Of a stretch of DNA of 64,000 bases, positions 25,790 through 36,948 are shown in pieces. The stretch is from positions 159,722-223,721 of the forward strand of contig JAGQDJ010000080.1 in NCBI GenBank assembly GCA_022885665.1, given 5' to 3'. Within the stretch, counting starts at the first letter, position 1, and every line of letters starts with the position of its first letter. The position numbers were made by a program, and so were the translations under genes. This DNA comes from Triops longicaudatus (Eukaryota; Arthropoda; Branchiopoda; Notostraca; Triopsidae). Below the pieces are notes generated by a model. That model saw only the letters and a program-made list of their open reading frames with translations. It did no database searches and was not told where the DNA came from.

Positions 25790-25930
25790 ATTCGCTCTTT
25801 TTTCGCGATCGCTTTCGCGCTCATTTCAAGTTTTCGCCAGCGAGATAGCTCATTCGTTCGCAAGTCTAAAAAAGTGCGCGCTCTCGCTCGCGCTCGTTAT
25901 TTACTACCACGTTACATTAAAATGCAACTT
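25790..25930. repeat. GAGC/CTCG-rich dispersed repeat
   Basis: A GC-rich island with GCGCGCTCTCGCTCGCG and CGTTCGCAAGTCT in AT-rich DNA. Its reverse complement aligns with 48590-48840 after removing the MITE there (shared AACGAGCGCG, AGACTTGCGA, GAGCGA..TTGCAG), and similarity extends into the flanks (TAAC.TGG.AG..ATAACGAGC). Confidence 0.65.
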
Positions 25931-25969
25931 TCATTTAAGAGAAATACACTTCATGTAATAAAAATGTTT

Positions 25970-26950
25970 AATCATATTGGTCGTCCTCCAAATAAGGAGA
26001 GACGGGACAGTTGTCAAGTGGGACAAACCGTAGAAAAATCGTAGCTAATGAACTACAAATATTCTGGAACTGGAAAAAATCAGATATTGAATGCAAAGAA
26101 GTACAAACGGGGGAAGTTTCGTCGAAAAAAGAGTACAGCGTACACGAGAAAAAATAGAAAACTGAATTTGTGGGACTTTTTGTAAGAAACGGGTCCTGGT
26201 AATTTCGTTGTACGCTCAATGTATCTATCGAGAAACTAAGCAAAAATAGTCTGGAAGGAATGTTACAGAATAGTCTCGAAGTGTGCTGCAAATTTTCTCT
26301 ACCGATTTTGTACGAGAATTTAGAGCTCCAAAGTGTAGCGAATGGCCCAAAAGAAAACGCTCTTTTCTCGTTGAGTTCTCACTACGAACTGTCTTATATT
26401 CCTTTACGTTAGTTCCAATACAACTTCTACAGAATCAACCCTTTTTCGAATCCACAGTAACAAAACATAACGTTAACAAAGGAGTATCATTCTATAAAAA
26501 TGTCCTAACCCCTTGTACAAGTGTAAACCACCCTGGGCAGTGGCGAGGTCTCACGCCACAAAAGTGATGATTTAGTGTGCTTTGGACTGAACCATTTTTA
26601 CCACGAGGTAGAATCGACTTGATGATGCTGCACCCTATCCACAATTGAAAATGCCTACTACTTGACCACTCGCACAGACTAAAACCTAACAGAGGAGAAT
26701 GGTGGACTCCCTCACAGCGCCGCCTTTTCTTGTTGTCCTTAAGCATTTGGTCAAAATCATGCATCTTTTTGCACAAGTCTGCGATAGAAAGTTTCCAGTG
26801 TCGACAGGAAGTACAACTGCAAGTTTATGTTACGTTATTTTAACTCCACAATGTATTTTTCTATAAGCGGTCAATCGACTAATTTCGTTATGTCAAAACA
26901 CACGGTCGTTTTGTCCCACCCCCCTTGTCCAAATTGTGTAGCCTATACTT
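25970..26950. repeat. Dispersed repeat, copy A
   Basis: Blocks at about 26020-26290 (GACAAACCGT, ACTACAAATATT, AAGAAACGGGTC) and 26890-26940 (AAAACACAC, GTCCAAATTGTGTA) occur in the same order and orientation as in the repeat at 38660-39290. A minus-strand open frame at 26776-26492 lies between the blocks and has no recognised domain. Confidence 0.55.
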
Positions 26951-27111
26951 CGTTTTGTACAGTAAGAAGAAGGGAAACTTTGATGATAATTACCACTTTT
27001 TAGTAATAATTCCCCAAGTCAAGCAATTTTTTTGGTAACAGGAACCAATTATTGGTTACGATTTTAATTTAGGTGGTATTTTTTTACCATTTATTGGCAC
27101 CCCTACTTTTT

Positions 27112-27419
27112 ACAGTGTATTGGCCGCTTGCTGAACCGGCCCGTATATCCAATTTATCCGGCCCGCGATGCCTCGGACAAAGAGCTATATTTTATATAAT
27201 ATGGCAAATTCGGAGTACAAAAGAGCATACAAAATCTCAATTCTTCACCCGGGCAAGCTTAACTTATTTTTTTTTTTTTTGCGAACAATCTGTCTGCTTT
27301 TTGGCTAAGTAATTCATTTAGCTAATCCGGTCCGCCTATACTAACATATCTTGATCCTGCCCGCAGCCACCTCATATGACCTTAAATGGCCCGCGAAAGG
27401 AGAAAGGTGGCCAATCCTG
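27112..27419. repeat. Possible hAT-like remnant with GGCCCG-rich patches
   Basis: Repeated CCGGCCCG and GGCCCGCG patches end in GGTGGCCAATCCTG, which resembles the inner end of CAGGGTTGGCCACC-type hAT elements read in reverse. The other end is unclear. Confidence 0.3.
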
Positions 27420-27808
27420 GGCCTACAAGGTGTCTGCGAGCCGGACATTAATTGAAAAGCTAAATAATGTGCAATATCGAATAAGGACAACTGTGCAACT
27501 TTTGCCACAATGCAATGGTCAGTTCACCCCTGCCCAGTATTAAAAGGCTTACTTAGAGCGTAGAACGTATCCTTCTCTTCCACAAGCTAATCATATCTCA
27601 GATTAAGCATTTTCGGTTTAGGAAGCATTATGGCAGAACCAAGCGACCGCGTAAATGAGGAGTTGCCTGTTATAATTCATCAGTAAACTCCCAGTTTACG
27701 CGATTGATTTGTTCGACGTAAAGACCGCGTAACACAACAGTGACGCTGCCTAATTGTAGGTTACAGTCAGTACTCAATAAGACCAGCTAGATTACTTCCG
27801 TATGACAG

Positions 27809-28618
27809 CAGGGCCGGATTTACAATCTTATGCGCCGTAAGCGAAAACATAATTTTTGCGCCCCTCACCCTTTATGAAAAAATTGATTTTATGTTTTTCC
27901 TTTTGGTATATACATTTACGTCGGAAATGCGTGTGCACTTCAGTAGTCTTGAGTAGATCTAGTATCCTTTCTTTCTGCACGCTTTAGACCATAAAAACGC
28001 TTAAATTGTGTCATTGAAGTCGGTGGATTATTTAGACCTGCGTCAATGCTAAGAAGTGCAAGTACGTTCAGTGTATATCCTGCAAAACGTGAGAATTCAC
28101 GCCAAAAATAACGGTTTTTGAGTCACAGCCTCACTGTCTAATACGCCCATTTATAAAATACCTGGTTTCCTTTTCTAAAAAGTAAAAAAAAAAAATCGGT
28201 AGAGTTTGGTTAATCGAACTAAAACTCGAACATTTCCGAACTGAAATTCGATCGTTCAAAATTATTTTCTGGAATCGGACTTTTTTATCATTTGTACTGC
28301 AATGAGAAACGCAAAAGAAGGGCTACAAATGATTTTAAAAATATTTATTACGAAAATAATTTGATTAATCGAATTCCAGCTAAACGTCATCGGCGCAGAC
28401 AATTCATTCCGTTGTCATAACGTCAGTGTACCGCTCAATATATTTAATGTATTTGGATGCAAATGTAAGAAACAGCTTTTGTATACTCTTTCCCAAAGAA
28501 TACTGAAAAACTTGCAAATACAGAATTGGCACTTCTTCTCTTTTGCCCCTCCCACCCCCTGACGCCTGCACCTTAGGCAATGGCCCAGGTTGTCCTTATT
28601 CAAACAAGTCTGGCCTTG
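27809..28618. mobile_element. 810-bp hAT-like element with degenerate 8-bp duplication
   Basis: Left end CAGGGCCGGATTTAC; right end, read on the other strand, CAAGGCCAGACTTGT. These imperfect inverted repeats start with the CAGGGCCGGATTTA motif common in hAT elements. Flanks TATGACAG (27801-27808) and TATGATTG (28619-28626) agree at six of eight positions, as expected of an old insertion. No transposase remnant is seen. Confidence 0.55.
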
Positions 28619-30113
28619 TATGATTGATATGCAAAGTAAAAAAAAAAATCCACAGATATTAACAAAGAAATAATGTAACCAATGCAAAGCACCTAAAAGG
28701 TTCAAATCTGAAAAGGAAGAACAGAACGTTCTATCAAAAATAAAAAAGTAAGAGTGAATATTACCCCCAAAATTATCTTCAGCTTAATGCAGTGCGTTCT
28801 TGGTGCCCCTAACGTATAGGCCTAAGCACCAACCGCGCGCCTATAACTATTTAATGGAATTCAGATTACATCACCTTCGAATTAGTCACCTGTAAGCTTT
28901 TCTTTTTTGTTTGTTTGTTTGTTTATTTGCTGGTGATATCTCCTAAACTAACTGTCGAATTCAAAATCTGTTTTTACCGAAGTAGACCTTCAACTGGCTT
29001 CAGTAAACTTATCTGTAGATTTTTAATTTTTTTTCTGGAAGAGCCGACACTTGAGGCGCTTGTAAGAAACTTATCCGGGAAAATTCCTTAAAAGTTCTCG
29101 ACGGTGTGTATATAAAATTCTGACTCAACATTTGAGTGCCGAGAACTTTTACAACTAAATGTTGGGCAGTTTTTTTAAATGCTCTGAACTATTTACGTGT
29201 GATTTTCTTATCCAACGGTAAGGTATACGGTAACATACAAGTACACTGTTTTTTCCAACTGCTTCGAAAAAAAACTTACATGCTTAAAATCATGAACAAA
29301 GTTTTCGGTTACGTTGGCTTTTCAGAAATGTCTTGCAACCCGCGGTGAAGTTGTGTGAGATATTTGAATGTTAGGCTCCGATATGTTAGGATATCCTGAG
29401 AGCCAAGCGTCTTCTTCTGATTAAAAACTACACACAGAGACTAGAACTGGAGTCGGCAAGATGAAATCTTGAGAAGAAAACAAAGAGCATAGCAAATTAT
29501 TATAGAGCAATGTCTTCAATTATTGACGAAACATAAAGCATATTTTTTTTCAAAAAAGGACTTAACATTTTATAAAAATAATTTATTTATTTGAACTGAG
29601 ATCCTTTCAGAAATTATTTTTACGACGGGAATAAGAAATTCTACAATATAGTAAGATTTCAGCTCATCCACTTATTTTTTGGGGAAGGTGTGCGCCCTTT
29701 TTACTTTAACCCTGGTCGCCGAATATACCCTTGTAATGCCACTGACGCAAAGTGGAACCGAAGTTTTCTAAATGAGTCATTGGAGCCTTACACACAGCAA
29801 AGACTTTTTCTTAGCGAAGATCCAGAATATGCGTAGGAACTATGCGACAGAAAAGAATCAAAATGTCGTTTTTTCACACTTCCGTCCCGTTGGTTTGCCA
29901 CAACCACATTTCCTTATCATGTGATAGCGTTCTAATCACTGACGAAACTTTTCTTTGGGTTGAAACATAGGAAAACGAATAGTACAGGATGTGCATTGGT
30001 ACTGCTCGATACAAAGGAAGTCTTTTTTCTCGGCGCACAAAGCTTGTTACATAGCCTACTTATACTTAATCGTTCAATTTTAGTGATCGCTAAGTTTTCA
30101 TTGAGCTAGTACC
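28619..30113. other. Gene-free spacer upstream of the receptor phosphatase
   Basis: No exon, RNA gene or defined repeat is recognised. It should contain the promoter of the plus-strand gene at 30114. Confidence 0.5.
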
Positions 30114-33100
30114 ATGCTTTTTCTGAAATCTTATTACATATTGTTCGCGTTCTTCGTATTTTGTACTGAAGTACTGGCAAACTCCGTTACCGGTAAGCTT
30201 TTTTTCGATCAGACCATAGGAAACCTTACTTTTTGACTATTTTCAATTTTCTAAGATTTTTTTTTATTTTATTATTATTATTATTTCCAAAATTGAAGTA
30301 GAACTTGAAACTGTATTTTAGAGACGAAATGAATGTACTTGCAGTCAGGTAACTTATTGTATGATTAGTAAAACTTTAAGAAAGGCTAAACTGCAATAGA
30401 AATACCTGCATCTCCATTGCAAATCTGTCACAGCGGTCGGGCTATTCTAAGTCGCTCATGCTCGATTTTAACCTGTATTTACTTCTACAAAAAGCATCGA
30501 ACCGAACTTTAATTGTAATTGCGATGGCTTTAAAATAATTTGAAGGGACTTTATGTGCTAAGTTTTACTACGCTTCATTTTTATCTAAACCAAGACTGTG
30601 CGTTATTTTCATTTTTTTTTTGTTAAGCAGTTTCCACTACTTACAAAAGTATTGACGACACTATTAGATCATGAGTTATAGTTTATATTAATATTAACCT
30701 GCATTAAGATTGTCCTTGACTGTTTTTGGTCAGTAAGATTTCAGAAGCGGTTAAGTAAATTGATTATTTTACATAACAAAGATGTCGCGATTAAAAAATC
30801 AAATTGTGGGCCATGAAATTCAGGTGGAAGCCGCGATCCTGGAACGGTGACGAAGAGGTTGGAAGAAAAAACATATCTTGAATACGAAGATGATGTCACG
30901 AAAGCAGGAGGAGGTAGTGTAGAAACTATTAATTCTGCACAAACCTGGGAAATGCCACAGACACCATCCAATCGCAATAACGAAAACGCTGCCGAAGATG
31001 AAAATGAATCAAACCCGGACGTGCCTACGACTGAAAGAACAGATCATTCACACCGTGATGTCAATACTTGGCATCCGCCAAATGAGCTTAACTCCACGTC
31101 CATCACCTTGATCGTTCTTTTGGTTCTGGTATTGAGCCTAACGTTGGCAATCGGGGTCTTCTATTTCAGGCTCACTGAAACTTTCCAGTATTTTCTACAT
31201 AATTTAAGATACGCCTATAGCAGAATAACGTTGTGAATTAAAACTAGACGGTGGAAGAAGTACTGCCGGCGAAAATACCGCGAATCACTGGGGCATCGAA
31301 ATAGCATGTACCAGCAGGGGGGTAGCAACAGAATGGGAAGCTTCAGGGGTAGGTTAATGTCTAGCAAACTTGGCCGGTACGGTAGCTGGTTACTCAGAGG
31401 CCCACCTCGGAATTGCCCGAAGAATCGGCCCGTAATTATTGACCCCCCTGAGCTTGGAATCCTAAAGGAACGCACAACAGCCGTTATTGGACTACGGTCC
31501 GAGTTTCAAGATATTAACCTACTAACTAGTTACCATAAAGCCACCACACATGCTCAGAAATCTGGCAACATTGCCAAAAACCGTTACAATAATATCCTGC
31601 CATGTAAGTAATAGGATTTTCAAGGTCTCTTTATGTACAGTAGAGTCTTATTCCAATCGGGTTCCTATTCGCTTTATTATAGGCATTAGCAGAGTTAGCC
31701 CGAATGTCTTCTTACGCTTGAATATTTTATTTTATGGTATACATGAACGTAACTCACTGTACATCTGTAGTTCACAAAATCCAAATCATTTTTGGTCCTT
31801 TTTCCTTGGTTTCACTAGATTTTTCACTTAGTTTAATTCGGGTAAACTGAAATGGTATTTGGGCGTTCATTCACATTGATTAAGAAATGATTTTGATTAA
31901 ATGAACTGTGTGAGTCTGTCCAGCGTAAATATATAAGAAAACTTCACATACGAGGCTACACTTAGTAGTATCACTTAAATCCTGCCTTGGAATAAGCCTT
32001 ATTCATTCACAAAAGCAATGTGAAAAATTACTGATTTTCATTTCGCCCTTGCAGACGATCATTCTCGCGTTGAACTAAGCATTCTGAACGAAGACAAGTA
32101 TTCAGGATACATCAACGCGTCATACATTCCGGTACAAAATGCTTTCATCAGAGATCACGTGACTTGAAATAGTATGTATGGTATTTGTAGGGTTTCGGTT
32201 CAGAGAAGGAATACATAGCTGCGCAGGGGCCGCTCGCGAATACGGTATCAGACTTTTGGCGAATGATATGGGAGCAAGATGTAAGCTTGGTGGTAATGCT
32301 TACGCAAGTTGAAGAGCAAGGACGATTGAAATGCGCTCAGTATTGGCCCCTTGATGAGCAGGATCTCAGTTTTGGATCTATAACCATTTCTTTGGTTGAA
32401 CAAGCTGAGCTGATCAATTACGTGCTTCGAGAGCTGGAAATCGAGCGCGTAAGATAGCACTTTGCATTTATTTGATGCGCTACCTACAGTAACCTAGAAC
32501 AAACCAGAGGAAGATTGGTATTTGTTTGATTTATTTACGATTTATGACATTATTTGGCGTGTATCTTTGGTCTGTGTAGTTCACCTATGGCCAGACGAAA
32601 AAAAACTGTGACAAAGGTAATTTACCGATAGTAGGTCTAACTAAAAATAACGTTAAGTAACATAACCTTTCAGATTATTTGCTATAATCGAGATACGGAT
32701 GTGTAATGGTAGCTTTTCGTCAGGTCGTGCGAAAGATAGATACGAGGCTTACTGGTCTAGTTGGACTACATTATACAGAGGTGAAGAGGTGTTAGTAAGC
32801 CAAAGTTAACAAAAACCCGGTAGGCCATCCTTCTAAGGTTGTATTTCCACTGATAACCTAACCTTGGCGTTGTGTTAACCGTAGCACGTGGGGATCAAAC
32901 GTGAGCTTCGATTGGCATACAAAACTAATAGCCACGTTAGGGTTGAAATTTGTATCGTCTTCGGTAGAACGTATAAGACGCTTTATTATGCTCTACGAAT
33001 TCATATTAAAGAAGAAGCTTTAAAAAAAAGGCAATTTAAAAAAAAAATACTGAATGCATGGCATTCCACCATAAATAAATAGATGTAAGCTGAAATCAAG

Positions 33101-35482
33101 CCTTCTCTACCTCACAAGCGAATAATTAACTCGTTTTAAATAATTTTAATTGCATGTTTGACTTCTTCAAAAGACTTCTCGATACTTTTAAATTAAACAC
33201 CCCGTGCAGTTTTAAGTTATGTTAGGTTCGTTAGGATTGGTTGGGCTTAGATAGGTTAGGTTAGGTTCAGCTAGGTTAAGTGAAATTAAGTAAAACTCTC
33301 ATACCAGATGCGCCTAACATGAAAATAAACTGATGGAAAACTGTATTTGTAATGGTAATCTGTCATTCCATTTAACCCTATTTTTTTACAAAAGTTTTAG
33401 CTTTTTTTTGAAAAAAAAATTTTGATTCCTGTGTATCTACCCTATTAAAGTTAACTAGCGCAAAAGTTTCACTAAACAAACTTTCGGATTTGAAATAAAA
33501 GCGACTAAAATAGAGAAGTATTTTTACGGGGCGTATAAGCAATAAGTACCGACTTCTCTTTTGTTTCCTACATTTTCTCAAACAGTTAAGAATTCAATCA
33601 CGGAAGACAAATAAAAGAACAATTTTAGCGGAACAGAAAGAAAAGGGTGCAAAAAGTAATTTAGAAAAACGGCAGATATACACTTTTTACTACATAATTG
33701 TATTCAGACACGGAGTAATGGAACAAGGAACAAGCAAGCCAAAATAGACTAAAATCATGCGAAAAGGAATGCTGATTCACTGCAAGTGCAAAATATCACT
33801 AAATTCAAGAGGAAAGCCAGGGAAAGGTTAAGAAGCTTACGGGAATAAAAAGAAAGTTTGTAAAACACTTATCGCGTTAAACGCCACTTGGGAGGTTGAA
33901 AGTTCTTCACTAAACACACATATTTCAAGACACATCTAATAATGATGTATAATACTGGTCATTAGACAGTAAGTTACTTGTTTTTCACAAATATTTGCTT
34001 TATTGACATAGAGGAGACCCGGGTCAATAGTAACATTTCGTGCTTTGTCAGTTTTTACTCGTGCCACGAACTTAACTAGCACCTGAGTGTATAACCACTA
34101 GATGCAGGTGAATCGCTACTCATTAACCATTATATGCCTATGATAAACCATTATATGCCTCTTAAAAACTTAGAATAAGGTTAAAGTAGCCTTGAAACAG
34201 GAGGCCCTCGTTTGTTACTACCGTATCACTTGACGGGGCTTTTATACAAGTTTTGGGGGTCACTGTTTCGTTGACACCAATTGGAGAGTTGGATAACCCT
34301 TATCATAAACAAGGGTTCGAATAAACAGGGTAATAAAAGAGAGGAGTCCAAGGGGATATACTTGTACGTTACAGATGTGTGGTTTCTTACAGACAGGCGT
34401 TTTTTCCGTCTGTTTGTGTTTTCCATGCCCGCAATGAAGGAAAAATAGCCTATGATTGGCGAATTCCTTATTTTTGGACACGAGAAAAGAAACAACGTGG
34501 GGTTTTCTACTAGGTTTTGTCGTTTAAGGTTAAGTTATTTTAAGTTGGGTTAAGCTAGGAATAAAAGGAATGAGGGGAGATGTAACCGGAAAGACGCGTA
34601 TTTTCAGTTCGCACATGCATCTACTACTTTAGAACAAAGTCTGTTTTTCAAGTCCTAGAATAAAATAATTCCTTCGCTGTCTAAAAACTTATTTGCACTA
34701 CTTTTCTTTTGCCTACGACAACGTTTCAGGATGGGCAAAAACGATCAATTAAGCATATTCAGTTCTTTGCTTGGCCGGATTTTGGTTGTCCGCGGAATCC
34801 GGAGACATTGTTGTCTTTCGTAGCAGAGGTTCGAAGGCTGATTAGTTTGCAGTCGAACACTGCACCAATCCTCGTTCATTGCAGGTAACACGTTGCATTT
34901 CGTTGGGTAATTTTGCTATAGCTCCATTCTTGGTTACACTGAAGAGGTAACCTTATTATTGGCACCCTTTTAAAACGGCAAGTTATTAACTAATTGTTTG
35001 GCAATACTAGTGCGGGAGTCGGAAGAACGGGTGCGTTTATTGCTCTAGACTGTATCCTGCAGAAGGTTACAGAGAAGTCGGAGATTGACGTGTTTGGTAC
35101 AGTTTTAAAACTACGAGAAAATCGGATGTGTTTGGTTCAAACGGAGGTAAGTTTCTTCACAAACAAATACTTGTCTGCTGTAATACGATTTGAACAGGCC
35201 CAATACCAATTCCTCTACCAGTGTTTGCTTCATTTCTGTCAAAAGAGATTCAAGACGTGTCCAGAACTGAAAGTGGGATCACAGTTGACACCTGATTTGA
35301 GAGGTAAATCAAGTTAACATTAATAGATAAATAAATGGAAATGAATGGAATGCGATTTAAACAAAGTATTTTCAGGAAAAGAAAGTCATGAAAATACTGA
35401 AGTACCCATTAAAGAAACTGACTTAGCACGTCAATCACTGAAGGATATTCAAGACCTTCCTGCTTCTCTTCTGATTGTGTGA
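30114..35482 (+). CDS. Small receptor-type protein tyrosine phosphatase
   Basis: Single-pass membrane enzyme that removes phosphate from phosphotyrosine. Nine exons, 545 residues: 30114-30192, 30824-31187, 31248-31603, 32055-32131, 32191-32448, 34730-34884, 35011-35146, 35198-35303, 35376-35482. The first exon is a signal peptide. A polar, Asn/Thr/Glu-rich ectodomain of only about 90 residues follows, without Ig or FN3 folds, then a membrane helix (about 31092-31164), a basic juxtamembrane segment (RWKKYCRRKYRESL), and one PTP domain: KNRYNNILP-YDHSRV, YINASYIPG, YIAAQGPL, the WPD loop (34772-34780) and the signature HCSAGVGRTG, split by an intron, with catalytic Cys at 34880-34882 and Arg at 35024-35026. 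All catalytic residues are present, so it should be active. The 2.3-kb intron 32449-34729 contains a TTAGG-like run and a repeat shared with 45425-45530. Confidence 0.9.
33215..33295. repeat. Degenerate TTAGG-like run in an intron
   Basis: Several TTAGG and GGTTAGG words, with variants such as GGTTCGTTAGG and CTTAGATAGG, cluster here. A weaker echo lies at 34528-34560. It is far too short and degenerate to be a telomere. Confidence 0.45.
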
Positions 35483-36948
35483 CACGAAGCTGTATACATC
35501 GTACTTCGACCGCTTATCCATTTTGCCGCGCCGCAGTATTGTTAAACAAATCACTTGAATCTCGGTGCATTTTCTATTTGTTACGTTTGAAGCCAAAATG
35601 AATTGTTTACGAACACATACATGATCTCCCACGTTTGAAACTTTTACCGTTTTGATAAGGATTTCAGTAGTTCAGTGGTTTGCTCTCGATCACACTCAAT
35701 TTTCCGGCACATAAGTGAAAGTATTATTTCGTTAGTTACTGCCTGGTAACGTACCGGACACTAACATTGAGAAAGAGCTCAAAATAATTTTATAACAAGC
35801 AATACAATTTCGACCACCCCGTACTTTTCAGGGTACCCAAAACTTGATCGAATAGTAGGGTCCAAAAGAAGTAAAAACTACTGCACTATGCATTCTAAGG
35901 TCTTTCAAGAGTGACCATTATTTTTGGAAAAAAATGGGCTTATATGTTAAATACGCGTAACTAAAACAAGTGACAGCAATTTATGCCGGCACATGTCGCT
36001 AAAGGAATTTTAATTCTGTATGCCTTTTTACTGATAAATGGATAATGTACGTAATCGTATTTTCTTAAAAAAAAAAGATTGTCTGAAAATGACACTGGCA
36101 AATATTAAAACAGAGCCAACCGTCTTTATGAAATTGATGTATCAATCGCACAAATATTTAACTTGCTTCATAAAAGCTTATCTTGTTCTTTTCTGGATTC
36201 CCCAGACTGGATTGCCCTGAAATTTTGTAGCCATTATGTGTAGCTTTCTGTCATAATCATACTTTCATATGCTTATTTGAATGAATTTTCGCAGAGTTAT
36301 AGTAAGGAATTTAGCTAAGAATTGATGTATACTTCGTCGCGTAATTTTTGAAGAGAGATACGCTTTTCTAGTTTTCCTAATTTTTCTATGGTTCGGTAAG
36401 ATATCCGTGTGGTCTTCTATTAGAAATGAAAAACAGAGGAAATTGGGATGCGGCAGTTGTACTTAGATTCGAAAAGGTAACAAATAGTACATGCAGTATG
36501 GTAACAAATAAGTTCATAGAATTTTTATGCATCCGACTAAACGCAGTTTTCTGAAGCATTCTAGATTGCAATGACTACGACGGAAGTTATAACGCCAAAT
36601 TTGCTAACGAACACATGAGAATACCGAACTTCTCAGAATCAACAGAAATAGACATCTGGAGATTACAGATATTCTGGAATAAGGCATAAAAGCACACATA
36701 ATTCGCGGGTAATTTTATCAATAAGTAAATTAAAGCTCACATAAGAAAAAAAAACTAAAATCGCACAACTTTTGTAACATAGTTAAGAGTAGTTGTAAGT
36801 CGCACAGAATAAATAAAAATAAATCCTTTAATAATTAAAGGACAATATTCTACAAGAACGAAAGATTAAAGAAACGCTGAATGGATTGCTCAGTAGCACC
36901 AGAGGACTTCTGTGTCACTTCGTCGGCCGTAAACTTTTTTTCCGGGTG
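35483..36948. other. Convergent 3' spacer between phosphatase and receptor kinase
   Basis: Holds the two facing 3' ends. Candidate polyadenylation words are AATAAA near 36810 (plus strand) and TTTATT near 36822 (minus strand). No other feature is recognised. Confidence 0.5.

Noticed and set aside
26492..26776. Minus-strand open frame of 94 residues in repeat copy A
   Set aside because: No recognised domain and no splice partners; it lies in a dispersed repeat.
34226..34495. Minus-strand open frames in the phosphatase intron
   Set aside because: Two overlapping frames with no domain and no codon-like pattern; the intron joins PTP exons cleanly.
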